Position numbers and translations under genes: made by a program
The notes under the pieces: model-generated
Database searches by the model: none
What the model saw: the letters and a program-made list of their open reading frames with translations, nothing else
Told to the model about the DNA's origin: nothing
Assembly: GCA_046155505.1 (NCBI GenBank)
Contig: JBJXFK010000113.1
Span: forward strand, 1 to 25,838
Direction of reading: 5' to 3'
DNA from: JBJXFK01 sp046155505
Lineage (GTDB): Bacteria > Planctomycetota > Phycisphaerae > UBA1845 > Fen-1342
DNA: 25,838 nucleotides
Shown: positions 17,421 through 23,599 of the stretch, in pieces
Layout: each line of letters begins with the position of its first letter
How positions within the stretch are numbered: the first letter of the stretch is position 1

Positions 17421-17562
17421 CGTGGTCATCTCCGTGTGTTGGAACCCGGCACAATCCCGCCAGGCTCCGAATCACCCCCGCGGCTCGCATCCAGCACCAT
17501 GCTTCGAATGGACCCCCGGGGGACATTTGAAAGGCTGACTTCACCCTTCACCCCCATTGGGG

Positions 17563-18080
17563 GTGAAGGCAGACTTTCAAAGCCACAATGAGCGGCGAAG
17601 CCCGGTGCGGGGGCGTGGTGCTCTGCGAAGAGCATGACAGTTCGAAGGGGTGTGGAGCGGGGTGGTGGCGGGAACTGGCGGGCTCTTCGGGGTGGAGCGG
17701 GCAACGGGAGAGTCGCTCTCCACACGTGGGGTGAGGGCAAGCGCCAGCGCGCCCGTGGGTGGGTGAGCGGGTGCGGTGGTGCAAAGAGCGTGACAGGTCG
17801 AAGCGATTCGCCAGCGGATTTCGCAGCGACCTGGCTGGCTCTTTGCGGGGGGTTGGCGAGAAGCAGTGAGCTTGCTCTCCGCTGCCGGGGTGAGGACAAG
17901 CGTGAGCGCGTCCGTGGGCGGTGCGGGTGCGGTGGGCAAAGAGCATGACAGGTCGAAGCGATTCGCCAGTCGATTTCGCGGCGGCCTGGCTGGCTCTTTG
18001 CGGGGGGTTGGCGAGAAGCAGTGAGCTTGCTCACCGCTGCTGGGGTGAGGACAAGCGCCAGCGCGTCCGTGGGTGGTTCG
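17563..18080. repeat. Tandem array of ~155-168 bp structured repeat units
   Basis: Three full units begin at 17563, 17731 and 17890, and a partial fourth at 18045. Each starts GTGAGG(G/A)CAAGCG or similar, then carries a long two-part hairpin and a second short hairpin. Unit 2: outer stem GCAAAGAGC/GCTCTTTGC (17781-17789, 17838-17846), inner stem CAGGTCG/CGACCTG (17794-17800, 17827-17833). Unit 3 has the same stems at 17936-17944/17993-18001 and 17949-17955/17982-17988, with one G-U pair. Unit 1 (17626-17633/17692-17699 and 17638-17643/17682-17687) is diverged, but its changes are compensatory (CGAAGAGC/GCTCTTCG; CAGTTC/GAACTG). Pairing is therefore conserved while sequence changes. No gene is credible in 17421-18195; long open frames here come from the repeats. 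Confidence 0.8.
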
Positions 18081-18195
18081 GGGATGCACGGACGAGCGTG
18101 CTTGACGCCGGTCTGACAAAACAGACGGCCTCGGACGGTTTCTCCGTGGGTCGAATGGGTCGGCCCGACCGAATTAACGAACAGGAGAAATTCTC

Positions 18196-18516
18196 GTGAC
18201 GGACTCGACAAAACCGGAGAATGCGTACACTAGCGCAGAGCAATTCGGAGCCGCGCAAGAGCCCCGCGGTCCGACCGACAGGCGGCGTGCCGTCGATGAT
18301 GAGCGGCTCGCGCTCTCTGCGACGGCGCTGGCGAACCGCCTCGGCATCAGCCGTGCCCATGTGTGGAAACTGCTGAGCCTGGGTCGCTTGCCTGCGCCGG
18401 TTCGGCTGGGGCGTGCGGTGCGATGGGACAAACGCATCGTCGATGCGTGGCTCGCGGCCGGTGCTCCTCCGCTATCGCAGTGGGAGCGAATGAAGCAAAC
18501 CGAGAAGGTGAGGTGA
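18196..18516 (+). CDS. AlpA/excisionase-type helix-turn-helix protein
   Basis: The product is 106 aa with a GTG start; AGGAGA lies seven to eight bases upstream. Residues 37-90 are a MerR-like winged helix of the AlpA/HTH_17 type: LSATALANRLGISRAHVWKLLSLGRLPAPVRLGRAVRW followed by DKRIVDAWLAAG. This family marks or promotes excision of prophages and integrative elements and binds near attachment sites. It ends three bases before the integrase gene, so the pair is an operon, and the repeat array lies directly upstream where its promoter and binding sites would be expected. Confidence 0.85.
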   Translation: MTDSTKPENAYTSAEQFGAAQEPRGPTDRRRAVDDERLALSATALANRLGISRAHVWKLLSLGRLPAPVRLGRAVRWDKRIVDAWLAAGAPPLSQWERMKQTEKVR

Positions 18517-18519
18517 ACC

Positions 18520-20139
18520 GTGAGAGTTCTCAAAGCCGTCTACACGGATGATCAGGGTTGTGCGAAACGGACCGCGAAATGGTACGTCGAATTCCGAGAT
18601 CAGCACGGCCGCGCGCAAAGACTCCCGGCGTTCACGAATCGCGCGGCCGCCGAAGAACTCGGGCGGAACATCGACAAGCTGGTTGCTTACTTCGTCGCAA
18701 GCGGCGGACAGGTCGCACCGGACCTGCAATCGTGGCTGGTCGGATTGCCCAAGAGCATTCGCGAGCGATTTCTGAAAATCGGCGTGCTCGACGCGCGACT
18801 TGCCGCCGGTAGCAAACCGCTCCGCGAACACCTTGAGGATTTCCTCGCATCGCGACGTGCAAAGGGCGCCACGGAAAAGCACGTCGCCCTGCTGTCGGCT
18901 CGGTTAGGTCGAATCTTCGATCAGTGTGGATTCTCCGAATGGACCGACGTAACGGGGGACCGATTCGTGAGCTGGCTCGGCCGGCGGCGTCAACCGACGA
19001 AGGACTCAGACGGGAACGAAGAGGCGGGCATTAGCGCGCAGACGTTCAACTTCTACGTACAGACGCTCAAGCAATTCTGTCGCTGGGCGGTTCTCGAACG
19101 TCGCATCACCGAATCACACGTCGGGCACGTCTCGGGATTGAACGTCCGGCTCGACCGCCGACACGACCGTCGCGCGCTATTGCCGGACGAACTCGCCGCG
19201 CTCATTGGAAAGACTTGGGACGGACCGGTGCGACTTGGTATGACGGGTCCGGAACGGTCGATGCTCTATCGACTCGCCACCGAAACCGGTCTCCGCGTGA
19301 GTGAGCTTCGGAGCCTGACGCCGATGTCGTTCCAACTCGGCGAATCACCGACAGTCAAGGTGGCGGCGGGTTACAGCAAGCGGCGCCGCGACGATGTGCT
19401 ACCGCTTCGGATTGAGATGGCGGCGGACCTTGGTTCCTTCCTCGTGGTTCCCGAGCCCAATCAGCCGGTCTTCCGCATCCCCGACAAGCCCGCTGAAATG
19501 CTCCGTCGCGACATGCAGGCGGCGCGGACAGATTGGCTGAATGATGCGAAGACAGATGCGGAACGTGAAGAGCGGAATCAGACGACATTTTTAACATGCA
19601 AGGATGACGCTGGACGAGTCGTCGATTTTCACGCCCTGCGGCACACGTTCATCACGAACCTTGCCCGTGCCGGGGTCCATCCGAAGTTGGCTCAGGATCT
19701 CGCCCGTCACAGCGACATCAACCTGACCATGTCCCGCTACTCGCACACCGAACTCGGTGAACAGGCAGTAGCCCTGCGTTCGCTTCCCAACATGGCCCGG
19801 CCGTCGGCCAATTCGCCGGCGGCCCGGGCTCCGAGCCCGTCACCTGCGGTTTCTGGGAAGCCGCCAGCCGTAAAAAGCTTGCCGTCCAGCTTGCCGCGAA
19901 ACGGCGGTTTTCAGCGTACTCTGAAAGGCGCGAATGGGCGCTCGACGGGAATCGCCGCGTGTCATAACCCTTTGGAAAATAAGAGCGATACGGCGTTTTC
20001 CGCCCGAAAATCAAACAGCCACCGGCGGGACTCGAACCCGCAACCTGCGGTTTACAAAACCGCTGCTCTGCCAATTGAGCTACGGTGGCAACTATCTGTA
20101 AATAAACGACTTACGACAAGTTTGCGAAAACACAACTAG
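18520..20139 (+). CDS. Tyrosine recombinase (integrase) of the mobile element
   Basis: The product is 539 aa with a GTG start preceded by a GGTGAGG-rich stretch. An N-terminal SAM-like core-binding domain (about 100-200) precedes the catalytic domain (about 220-420). Arg259 lies in ETGLRVSEL, the box II residues are His371 and Arg374 in HALRHTF, His397 lies in LARHSD, and the nucleophile Tyr407 lies in SRYSHTE. The set is complete, so it should be active. The last 40 codons run through the antisense of tRNA-Thr (codons about 500-524), so the final residues are templated by the attachment site and would change on excision. The tail after about residue 425 (Pro/Ala/Ser-rich) is probably dispensable. 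It pairs with the AlpA-like gene just upstream. Confidence 0.9.
   Translation: MRVLKAVYTDDQGCAKRTAKWYVEFRDQHGRAQRLPAFTNRAAAEELGRNIDKLVAYFVASGGQVAPDLQSWLVGLPKSIRERFLKIGVLDARLAAGSKPLREHLEDFLASRRAKGATEKHVALLSARLGRIFDQCGFSEWTDVTGDRFVSWLGRRRQPTKDSDGNEEAGISAQTFNFYVQTLKQFCRWAVLERRITESHVGHVSGLNVRLDRRHDRRALLPDELAALIGKTWDGPVRLGMTGPERSMLYRLATETGLRVSELRSLTPMSFQLGESPTVKVAAGYSKRRRDDVLPLRIEMAADLGSFLVVPEPNQPVFRIPDKPAEMLRRDMQAARTDWLNDAKTDAEREERNQTTFLTCKDDAGRVVDFHALRHTFITNLARAGVHPKLAQDLARHSDINLTMSRYSHTELGEQAVALRSLPNMARPSANSPAARAPSPSPAVSGKPPAVKSLPSSLPRNGGFQRTLKGANGRSTGIAACHNPLENKSDTAFSARKSNSHRRDSNPQPAVYKTAALPIELRWQLSVNKRLTTSLRKHN
20017..20089 (-). tRNA. tRNA-Thr (anticodon TGT)
   Basis: The 73-base gene folds as a full cloverleaf. 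The acceptor stem is GCCACCG/CGGTGGC and the D-arm GCTC/GAGC. The anticodon stem GCGGT/ACCGC has loop TTTGTAA, so the anticodon is TGT, reading ACA. The T-arm is GCGGG/CCCGC with TTCGAGT, and the variable loop has five bases. CCA is not encoded. The 3' end points left, toward the integrase gene, which overlaps it completely. That is the usual arrangement when an element has integrated at the 3' end of a tRNA gene. Confidence 0.95.
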
Positions 20140-20142
20140 GGT

Positions 20143-20230
20143 GACGACAACCTTGACGACAACCGGACCGGCCCCTACGCTCACTTCTGACTGAGAGAAC
20201 GGGCGCAATCCAGGTTCGGAGGTTGTCGTC
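20143..20230 (+). promoter_or_regulatory. Repeats flanking the second recombinase start
   Basis: GACGACAACC occurs twice in direct orientation (20143-20152, 20155-20164), and its exact inverse GGTTGTCGTC abuts the start codon (20221-20230). In the mRNA either upstream copy could pair with the bases between the ribosome binding site (GGAGG, 20218-20222) and the ATG, hiding the site. Alternatively the three copies are recombinase or repressor binding sites. Confidence 0.5.
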
Positions 20231-21481
20231 ATGGCCAAACGTCCTCGTCGCAAACCGAACAAGCCGTATCCCTCGTTTCCGCTGACCGCTCATCCGAACG
20301 GTCAATGGTGCAAGAAGATCCTCGGTAAGCTGCACTTCTTCGGCGTCTGGGCCGCTCCCGACGCCGCTCACCAGAATTATCTACGCATCGCCGAGGATTT
20401 GCACGCGGGGCGCGACCCATCCCCGACGGCGGAGGGCGAGTTTACCGTCAAGGAGCTTGGAAACCAGTTCCTCGCGTATCAGATGCAGCGCGTTGAGACG
20501 GGGCAGATCGGCGGCCGATGGTTCGAGGATTGTCGTCGCGTAGTTCGACAGTTTGCACGCTCGATCGGCACGGCGCGACCGGTGAAAAGTCTGACGGCGG
20601 ATGACTTTCTGAACTATCGTCGCTTGATCGGCTTGCGCGGGCTCCGGGGCAACAAGCCGCTCGGGGTGCATGCGATCACACGGACAATTGTCGCAATCCA
20701 AAGTATGTTCAAATGGGGCGTTCTGACCGGCGTACTTGAACAACTTCCTCGCTATGGTCAAGCGTTCGCGAAACCGTCTGCCGCCGACGTGCGGCGAAGT
20801 CGGGCCAAACGTGAACGCGAAAATGGCAAGAAGTTGTTCACCGCGGACCAGATTCTCGCATTGCTCAGCAGCGCGGCGCCGACCGTGAAGGTCGCGATCT
20901 TGCTCGGCATCAACGGTGGCTTCGGAAATACGGATTGCTCGGCGCTGCCCCGGACGGCGATCGATCTGGACCGCGGGTTGATCGACTTCGAGCGGCCGAA
21001 GACTGCCGTGCGGCGCATCGTGCCGCTGTGGCCGGAGACCGTTACAGCAATCCGCGCTTTGTTGGATGGCGAGCGACCCAAGCCGGCCAGCGATGAGGCG
21101 AAGCCGCTGCTGTTCCGAAGTGAACAGGGGTACGCGCTCGTTCGGCAGACTATTCAGCGGTCTGACGGCGGCGAGATCAAGAAGGTCGTGTACATCGATC
21201 GCCTCGGGGACTGGTTCGACGGACTGCTCGTTGAGCTCAAGCTGAAGCGATACGGGTTGGGCTTCTACTCGTTGCGACACACGTTTCGCACGTGGGCGGA
21301 CGATTGCGGTGACCAGCACGCCATCCATCGCGTCATGGGTCACAGCATCCCGGGGATGAGCGGTGTGTACATCGAAGAGATCGGGCTGGAGAGATTACGA
21401 AGGGTCGTCAACCTGGTTCGGTCGCGCGTCTGGCCGCAGTTCGATGGCGCTGCGGTGACGCCGCAGGCGGCTACTGGATGA
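20231..21481 (+). CDS. Planctomycete-type tyrosine recombinase
   Basis: The product is 416 aa. The start has GGAGG eight bases upstream. The N-terminus (1-65) is a short basic arm and beta region that may bind DNA (HPNGQWCKKILGKLHFFG); the core-binding domain is about 70-180. In the catalytic domain the usual box I Arg (GLRxxEL) is replaced by GGFGNTDCSALP (229-240), while Arg349 (FYSLRHTF), His371 (MGHS) and Tyr380 (GVYIEE) are present. The GFGNTD variant is, to my knowledge, common in planctomycete recombinases, so it probably is a family feature and not damage; another residue may fill the role. It lies on the 5' side of the tRNA and so belongs to a different element from the integrase at 18520. 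Confidence 0.85.
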   Translation: MAKRPRRKPNKPYPSFPLTAHPNGQWCKKILGKLHFFGVWAAPDAAHQNYLRIAEDLHAGRDPSPTAEGEFTVKELGNQFLAYQMQRVETGQIGGRWFEDCRRVVRQFARSIGTARPVKSLTADDFLNYRRLIGLRGLRGNKPLGVHAITRTIVAIQSMFKWGVLTGVLEQLPRYGQAFAKPSAADVRRSRAKRERENGKKLFTADQILALLSSAAPTVKVAILLGINGGFGNTDCSALPRTAIDLDRGLIDFERPKTAVRRIVPLWPETVTAIRALLDGERPKPASDEAKPLLFRSEQGYALVRQTIQRSDGGEIKKVVYIDRLGDWFDGLLVELKLKRYGLGFYSLRHTFRTWADDCGDQHAIHRVMGHSIPGMSGVYIEEIGLERLRRVVNLVRSRVWPQFDGAAVTPQAATG

Positions 21482-21836
21482 AATCGATCGTCGCTTCGGA
21501 AAGCGAGCGACTACGCCGGGAGACGGGGGCGGCTGCTCGGTGTCGCACAGAAGCCTTGAGGAACTCGTCCACCCAATCGCGATGAACTCTAAAACGTCGG
21601 CGGCGCCCTCGTCCAGCCGCGCCGGTCACTTCCGCGGCCTTGAGCCGGCCGCACGCAATCAGCCGCTCGACCGAGTCCCGAGACAGCTTGAGCTCCGCGG
21701 CCACGCCGTCAATCGTCAGCCAGTCCGGGCGTGCCGATCCCGTCCCCGCTCGCAGGGCAGCGAGGTGCGCTTCGATCTGCTGCAGGACATGCAGCATTTC
21801 GGCGCTTGTCGGGGTTGTATTCGGGTCCGGAATCAT
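21471..21836 (-). CDS. HTH DNA-binding protein (excisionase-like)
   Basis: The product is 121 aa. An N-terminal helix (MLHVLQQIEAHLAALRAG) could dimerise. A MerR/HTH_17-like domain at about 38-92 (WLTIDGVAAELKLSRDSVERLI, then ACGRLKAAEV, RFRVHRDWVDEFL) binds DNA. The start at 21836 has no good ribosome binding site, and the start at 21797 is no better. It converges on the second recombinase with 11 overlapping bases. A small HTH protein next to a recombinase is often a recombination directionality factor, which is the most likely role here. Confidence 0.7.
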   Translation of the reverse strand: MIPDPNTTPTSAEMLHVLQQIEAHLAALRAGTGSARPDWLTIDGVAAELKLSRDSVERLIACGRLKAAEVTGAAGRGRRRRFRVHRDWVDEFLKASVRHRAAAPVSRRSRSLSEATIDFIQ

Positions 21837-21863
21837 ATCGTTCGTGCCGGCGGTAGCTCGGTT

Positions 21864-22154
21864 CTACATCTCCCGATAGATCTGGAGGCCGATCAGTTCC
21901 TTGAGGCGTGCGCGGAGGCGGACGGGATCGCCGAATTCACGCGCCAATGGTGGCGTGCGTTCCTCAATCAGCTCCGCGATGCGGCGACGATTACGCTCGG
22001 TGAGAACCACCGGCCCCGCCGCGAGATTGCTGAAGCTCCGGCTCTCGTACGACAGCAGAGCAACCGTGATTGCGAACAGTTCAGCGTCGCTTGGCGGTCG
22101 GATAGGCCGATCGCTCGTTGCGACCGCTGTGTTCGTCAGGTCGTAGACAACCAT
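21864..22154 (-). CDS. Small protein, unknown
   Basis: The product is 96 aa. GGAG lies eight bases before the ATG at 22154; the frame extends upstream without coding character. It has SDAELFAITVALLSYESRSF, then VVLTERNRRRIAELIEERTPPLAREF and a C-terminal helix (RLRARLKELIGLQIYREM). It appears to be all-helical and charged. No family is recognised. An inverted repeat (CATTGTTC/GAACAATG, 22174-22181 and 22192-22199) lies just upstream and could be its operator. Confidence 0.55.
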   Translation of the reverse strand: MVVYDLTNTAVATSDRPIRPPSDAELFAITVALLSYESRSFSNLAAGPVVLTERNRRRIAELIEERTPPLAREFGDPVRLRARLKELIGLQIYREM

Positions 22155-22202
22155 CTTCAAATCTCCATCGTTCCATTGTTCGCATCCATAGGAACAATGC
22201 GG

Positions 22203-22218
22203 GCAAAAAAAAGGGGCC
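22203..22218 (-). terminator. Terminator-like T8 tract after the protease gene
   Basis: On the minus strand a run of eight T (22205-22212) directly follows GGTCC-GTAA-GGCCC, an imperfect stem that begins in the last codons of the metallopeptidase gene and has one mismatch. The long T-run makes termination plausible even with a short stem. Confidence 0.45.
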
Positions 22219-22947
22219 TTACGGACCGCTCTCCATTGGTGGCGGCGCGGGCGTAACCGGCTTCGGCAGCAAGTCGTAGAAGTGCCGCATCGGGAGGAGC
22301 GTGCGCGGGTCCGGTCCAATCAACTGCAGGCTGTGCGCGCGGATGAGCGTCGCCGTCTTGGAAACTGCAAAACGGCGGCTCAGCGCCGGAACGAAGATGT
22401 TCTGCCACAACCGCATCGACTGCTCGCTCGGCATCATCAACTCGGTCAAGCACCCGTGCGGGTCGGCGCCGATTTCCTTGGCGATCAGCACAACCTCGTG
22501 CTCGAAGAAGTTCACCGGCATGAGGAAGGCCGCGGCGAAACGGTCGGCTTCACGCTCGATCTCATCATCGAACACGATCTCCGGCTCGCGGTCGTCAGTG
22601 AACTGGTCGCGGACGTGCTCATGCAATACGAAATGGGCCAGCTCGTGCGCGCACGTGAAGCGATAGCGGCCTTCGTTGGACAGGGCGTGCTCGGCGATGA
22701 GCATTTCGCGTTCGCGCAGGAATGACGCGCCGAGCACGCGCGGACCAAGGTGTGAAAGATCGGTGATGCCAAAGCGAATGTCGAAGGCCGTCTCGATCCA
22801 GCGATCCACCGGGACCGGCAGTGGAATCTCCGATAAGCCGAGCTTGTGCAGACAATATGAGAGCGTGCGCCGCGCCTTGCGCTCGATGAGCTTGCCCCCG
22901 CTGGTCGGCTCGAAGAGCTTGCCGTACTCGTACCGTTTCGCCGGCAT
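22219..22947 (-). CDS. ImmA/IrrE-family zinc metallopeptidase
   Basis: The product is 242 aa. The ATG at 22947 shares one base with the TGA of the upstream XRE gene. The zinc motif HELAH (101-105) is followed by a second helix with an EREADRFAAAFLMP signature that supplies the third ligand. The family cleaves XRE-type repressors and so relieves repression in integrative elements and stress responses; the obvious substrate is the protein encoded just upstream. The C-terminal 100 residues, with MMPSEQSMRLWQNIFVP, are not assigned. Confidence 0.85.
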   Translation of the reverse strand: MPAKRYEYGKLFEPTSGGKLIERKARRTLSYCLHKLGLSEIPLPVPVDRWIETAFDIRFGITDLSHLGPRVLGASFLREREMLIAEHALSNEGRYRFTCAHELAHFVLHEHVRDQFTDDREPEIVFDDEIEREADRFAAAFLMPVNFFEHEVVLIAKEIGADPHGCLTELMMPSEQSMRLWQNIFVPALSRRFAVSKTATLIRAHSLQLIGPDPRTLLPMRHFYDLLPKPVTPAPPPMESGP

Positions 22948-23336
22948 CAGTCGGCCTTGCCCTTCTTTTCGGCCGCGAGCCGGCGGGCCTGTTCGATCAA
23001 TGCGTCCCACTGCGCCAGCGTGAACTTGCGAGCAGAGCGGAGGAGTTCGGGCACCTTCGCAGCGGCGGTCGCGTCCTGGCTGGCGATTTCCTCGACGATC
23101 TCGTCGGGTTTGCTCCAAGCGGAGCGGAGCTGTGCTTCCGGAATTTCGTACGCGCGGGCGATCTTGACCAGCAGCCCCTCGGATGGGCTGCGGTTCCCAT
23201 GCTCGATGTCGGTCAGGTGTGCCGGGGCGGTGCCGAGTTGCCGGGCCATTTCCCGCAGGCCCTTACCGAGCACTTCGGTCCGCTGGCGGCGGAGCACGTC
23301 GCCGATCTCGTCGTTTTTGTTCGATTTTTTGGCCAA
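22947..23336 (-). CDS. XRE-family regulator paired with the metallopeptidase
   Basis: The product is 129 aa from the TTG at 23336. The frame also opens at an ATG at 23366, but that codon lies inside the -10 box and has no ribosome binding site, whereas TTG 23336 has GGAG seven bases upstream. The HTH occupies about residues 25-72 (LREMARQLGTAPAHLTDIEHGNRSPSEGLLVKIARAYEIPE). The C-terminal half is helical, with SARKFTLAQWDALIEQARRLAAEK. It should be an autorepressor and the substrate of the ImmA-like protease with which it forms an operon. Confidence 0.8.
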   Translation of the reverse strand: MAKKSNKNDEIGDVLRRQRTEVLGKGLREMARQLGTAPAHLTDIEHGNRSPSEGLLVKIARAYEIPEAQLRSAWSKPDEIVEEIASQDATAAAKVPELLRSARKFTLAQWDALIEQARRLAAEKKGKAD

Positions 23337-23352
23337 GGCCTCGCTCCGTCCG

Positions 23353-23392
23353 GTGTTCGCATACATAGTAACACGCTTTCGGCGGCTGTCAA
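23353..23392 (-). promoter_or_regulatory. Sigma-70-type promoter of the XRE-ImmA operon
   Basis: On the minus strand TTGACA (23392-23387) is 16 bases from TACTAT (23370-23365). An inverted repeat GTGTT/AACAC (23353-23357 and 23370-23374) spans the -10 box and would be a fitting autoregulatory operator. Transcription should start near 23358, downstream of the ATG at 23366. Confidence 0.7.
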
Positions 23393-23416
23393 GCGCATTC
23401 CCCGATTCCGCGGCCG

Positions 23417-23490
23417 TTCGCGGGACAGGTGACGCGCGGGGCGGTCGCCCCCGGGACCCCGCATGCGCTGGGGGTCCGCTATCCCGCGAA
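23417..23490. other. Three-way-junction-like inverted repeat structure
   Basis: An outer stem TTCGCGGGA (23417-23425) with TCCCGCGAA (23482-23490) encloses two perfect inner stems: GGGGC/GCCCC (23438-23442, 23447-23451) and GGACCCC/GGGGTCC (23454-23460, 23471-23477). On the plus strand the outer stem is followed by GTTTTG. This could be the 5' element of the RNA region that follows, a terminator, or a recombination site. Confidence 0.55.
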
Positions 23491-23599
23491 GTTTTGAAAC
23501 GTGACTTGTCCGGCCGAATGCGCTACCCTCGACCTGTGAAACAGCGTTTGTTTCGCGATCGTCAGAATCACGTAAACGCGTGGCCTGACGTCTGAATCG

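Noticed and set aside
17563..18080. CRISPR array
   Set aside because: Units are about 160 bp and similar throughout; there are no short repeats with unique spacers and no cas genes.
17426..18211. Long open frames through the repeat array
   Set aside because: The same peptide text recurs with each repeat unit and changes frame with unit length; no start signals.
1..20016. Second copy of the tRNA-Thr 3' end as the far attachment site
   Set aside because: Reading for GGGACTCGAACCC-like sequence found none; the far end is probably outside the window or the core is too short to see.
23310..23333. T-rich stretch as a terminator
   Set aside because: It encodes the Lys/Asn-rich N-terminus of the XRE protein on the minus strand and has no stem.
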